Positions 60,575 through 62,000 of a stretch of 62,000 nt of DNA are shown here, piece by piece. The stretch's first letter is position 1; each line of letters begins with the position of its first letter. The position numbers were made by a program, and so were the translations under genes. The notes under the pieces are model-generated. The model was not told where the DNA came from. It made no database searches and saw only the letters and a list, made by a program, of their open reading frames with translations. Origin of the DNA: Neocallimastix lanati (nom. inval.). Lineage: Eukaryota; Neocallimastigomycota; Neocallimastigomycetes; Neocallimastigales; Neocallimastigaceae. The stretch is taken from positions 167,501 through 229,500 of the forward strand of contig JACVTC010000091.1 in assembly GCA_016946835.1 (NCBI GenBank). Direction: 5' to 3'.

Positions 60575-62000
60575 AATTATTTAAAGATTGAAAATATATT
60601 ATAAAATGATAGATATATTTCATTAGTATATGATTATTTATTATTGAACTTATAATAATATATATATATATATGAAATGGAATCAATCCAGTTAAGCAAA
60701 TAAAAAACTAAACTACTTGTATTTATAGAAAATTTTTAAGAAATAATATATATATATATAATAAATTAAATATAAGTAGATAATAAATAAAATAAAAAAA
60801 AACTATATATATATAAAATAAATGATATTAATTTTTTTTTTTTTTTTTTGGTATTTTAGTATATGAATTATTTCATTTTTTTTTATAAACTTATTTTTAT
60901 ATTAATGCATAATTAAAGTAAATTAATTATAGATAGCAACTTTATATCTATATAGAAAGATTTATATTTAAAATACAAAACCAAAAATGAAGTTTAAAGA
61001 AAAGAAAATAATATATTAAATTTATATCTATATTACATAGTTTATATTTTCATTTATTATAAAAATAAAGCCATTATTGATATAAAATATGTATATATTA
61101 AGAAAGTATTTATTATAATTATAGTAATTATTTTTATTATTAGATTTATATTTTTTATATTTATATAATGTGTAAAATACCAGCTATTAAATTATTTACT
61201 TTTATTAAATATATATTAATAATATTAATAAAATAATTTAATATATTTAATTACATTTTTATTTGTGTAACAATTTTTATGTAAACTTAATATATTATAA
61301 TTTTTTTTTTTTTTAAAAAAAAAATTTAATTAAAAAAATAAAAAAAATTTTTTTCTTTTTCTTTTATTTTTTTTTTTTTTTTCTATTTTTTATTATATTT
61401 CTTTTGATATATATATATATATATATATTTTTTTTTTATTAATATTTCATATATTATTTATTTATCTATTTTAAATTTAATTTTTTTAATATTAAAATTT
61501 TAGTATATAATATTTGTTCATTATATTAATCAAATATAATCCATATTTTATTTAATTTTTATTTAATAAGATTGTTTAAATTAATTATTCATAAATATAA
61601 ATAAAATATTATTATTATTATTATTTTTTTTTTTATTTTTTTTTTGATTATTATTATACGAATTTATAAAGTATATTAAATAGTTTAATAGTAATAATAT
61701 GAAATTTATTTTTATATATTTTAATTTTTATAAAAATATACAAATTAATATATTCAAATTGATAACTATTGAAATGCTTACTTCTATTATATTTAATCTT
61801 TAAATTAACTATTTTATTTCATTTATAAATATAGCAAATGTTTTATTCTTGATAATACATAACAAAAAATGATAATAATAATAATAAATTTATATTAATA
61901 ATCACAGTTTTTCGAAATGTAAAAGAATATAAAAAATTATAGGTTAATTTTAGATTGTTTCAGTAAAATTTATTTAAATTCAAAGATATAATATTTTTTT
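60575..62000. other. AT-rich 3' flank
   Basis: No gene. A diverged single relative of the array motif at 25-27 kb, AACTATTGAAATGCTTACTT, lies at about 61763-61782. TA microsatellites are at 61408-61430. Confidence 0.6.

Overview
The window looks like nuclear DNA of an anaerobic gut (rumen) fungus, Neocallimastigomycota. This rests on four observations: extreme A+T content with very long poly-A/poly-T and AAT/AAAT tracts, sparse genes with short phase-1 introns, a full-length [FeFe]-hydrogenase with a presequence-like N-terminus (hydrogenosome), and a secreted family GH28 pectinase of bacterial type. The genus cannot be fixed from sequence alone.

Intact genes: a PAS-kinase-like Ser/Thr kinase without PAS domain (9238-11316, +, one intron); two genes starting MGCG(A/Q)SK with a 7-codon acylation exon and a phase-1 intron (20311-21313 and 35836-37148, both +); hydrogenase (43822-41912, -); GH28 pectinase (58815-60323, +).

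The most unusual part is 15,070-18,380, a block of decayed bacterial DNA inside fungal sequence. In order it holds the 3' end of an ORF overlapping the next start, a CDP-ribitol synthase gene of the Acs1/Bcs1 type (cytidylyltransferase fused to SDR reductase) broken by two frameshifts, about 240 bp with strong hairpins, the 3' end of a TnpB-like gene, and two divergently oriented broken genes. One of these keeps a Shine-Dalgarno-like site. The block starts inside a truncated copy of the MGCGASK gene and ends 2 bases before three perfect TTAGGG repeats. Direct repeats of about 1.2 kb lie on both sides. A further bacterial-looking scrap, the tail of a STAS domain, is at 12,943-13,065.

Much of the rest is transposon wreckage. 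It includes a stack of 5'-truncated LINEs (28.1-34.5 kb, plus one reversed at 40.4 kb), an 89-bp LINE tail with a perfect 10-bp target-site duplication (22.3 kb), a Ty3/gypsy protease-RT piece (38.9-39.7 kb) beside a carboxylesterase pseudogene, a decayed Ty1/copia element (50.6-54.5 kb), and MITE-like elements. At 25.3-27.6 kb a tandem array of 540-600-bp units, each carrying two kinds of inverted-end motif, matches nothing I know.

The first 9.2 kb, 43.8-49.5 kb and 55.8-58.8 kb hold essentially only A/T-rich intergenic DNA. The working genes do not form a pathway: the hydrogenase serves hydrogenosomal H2 production, the pectinase plant cell-wall breakdown, and the kinase and acylated low-complexity proteins probably signalling or membrane-associated roles.
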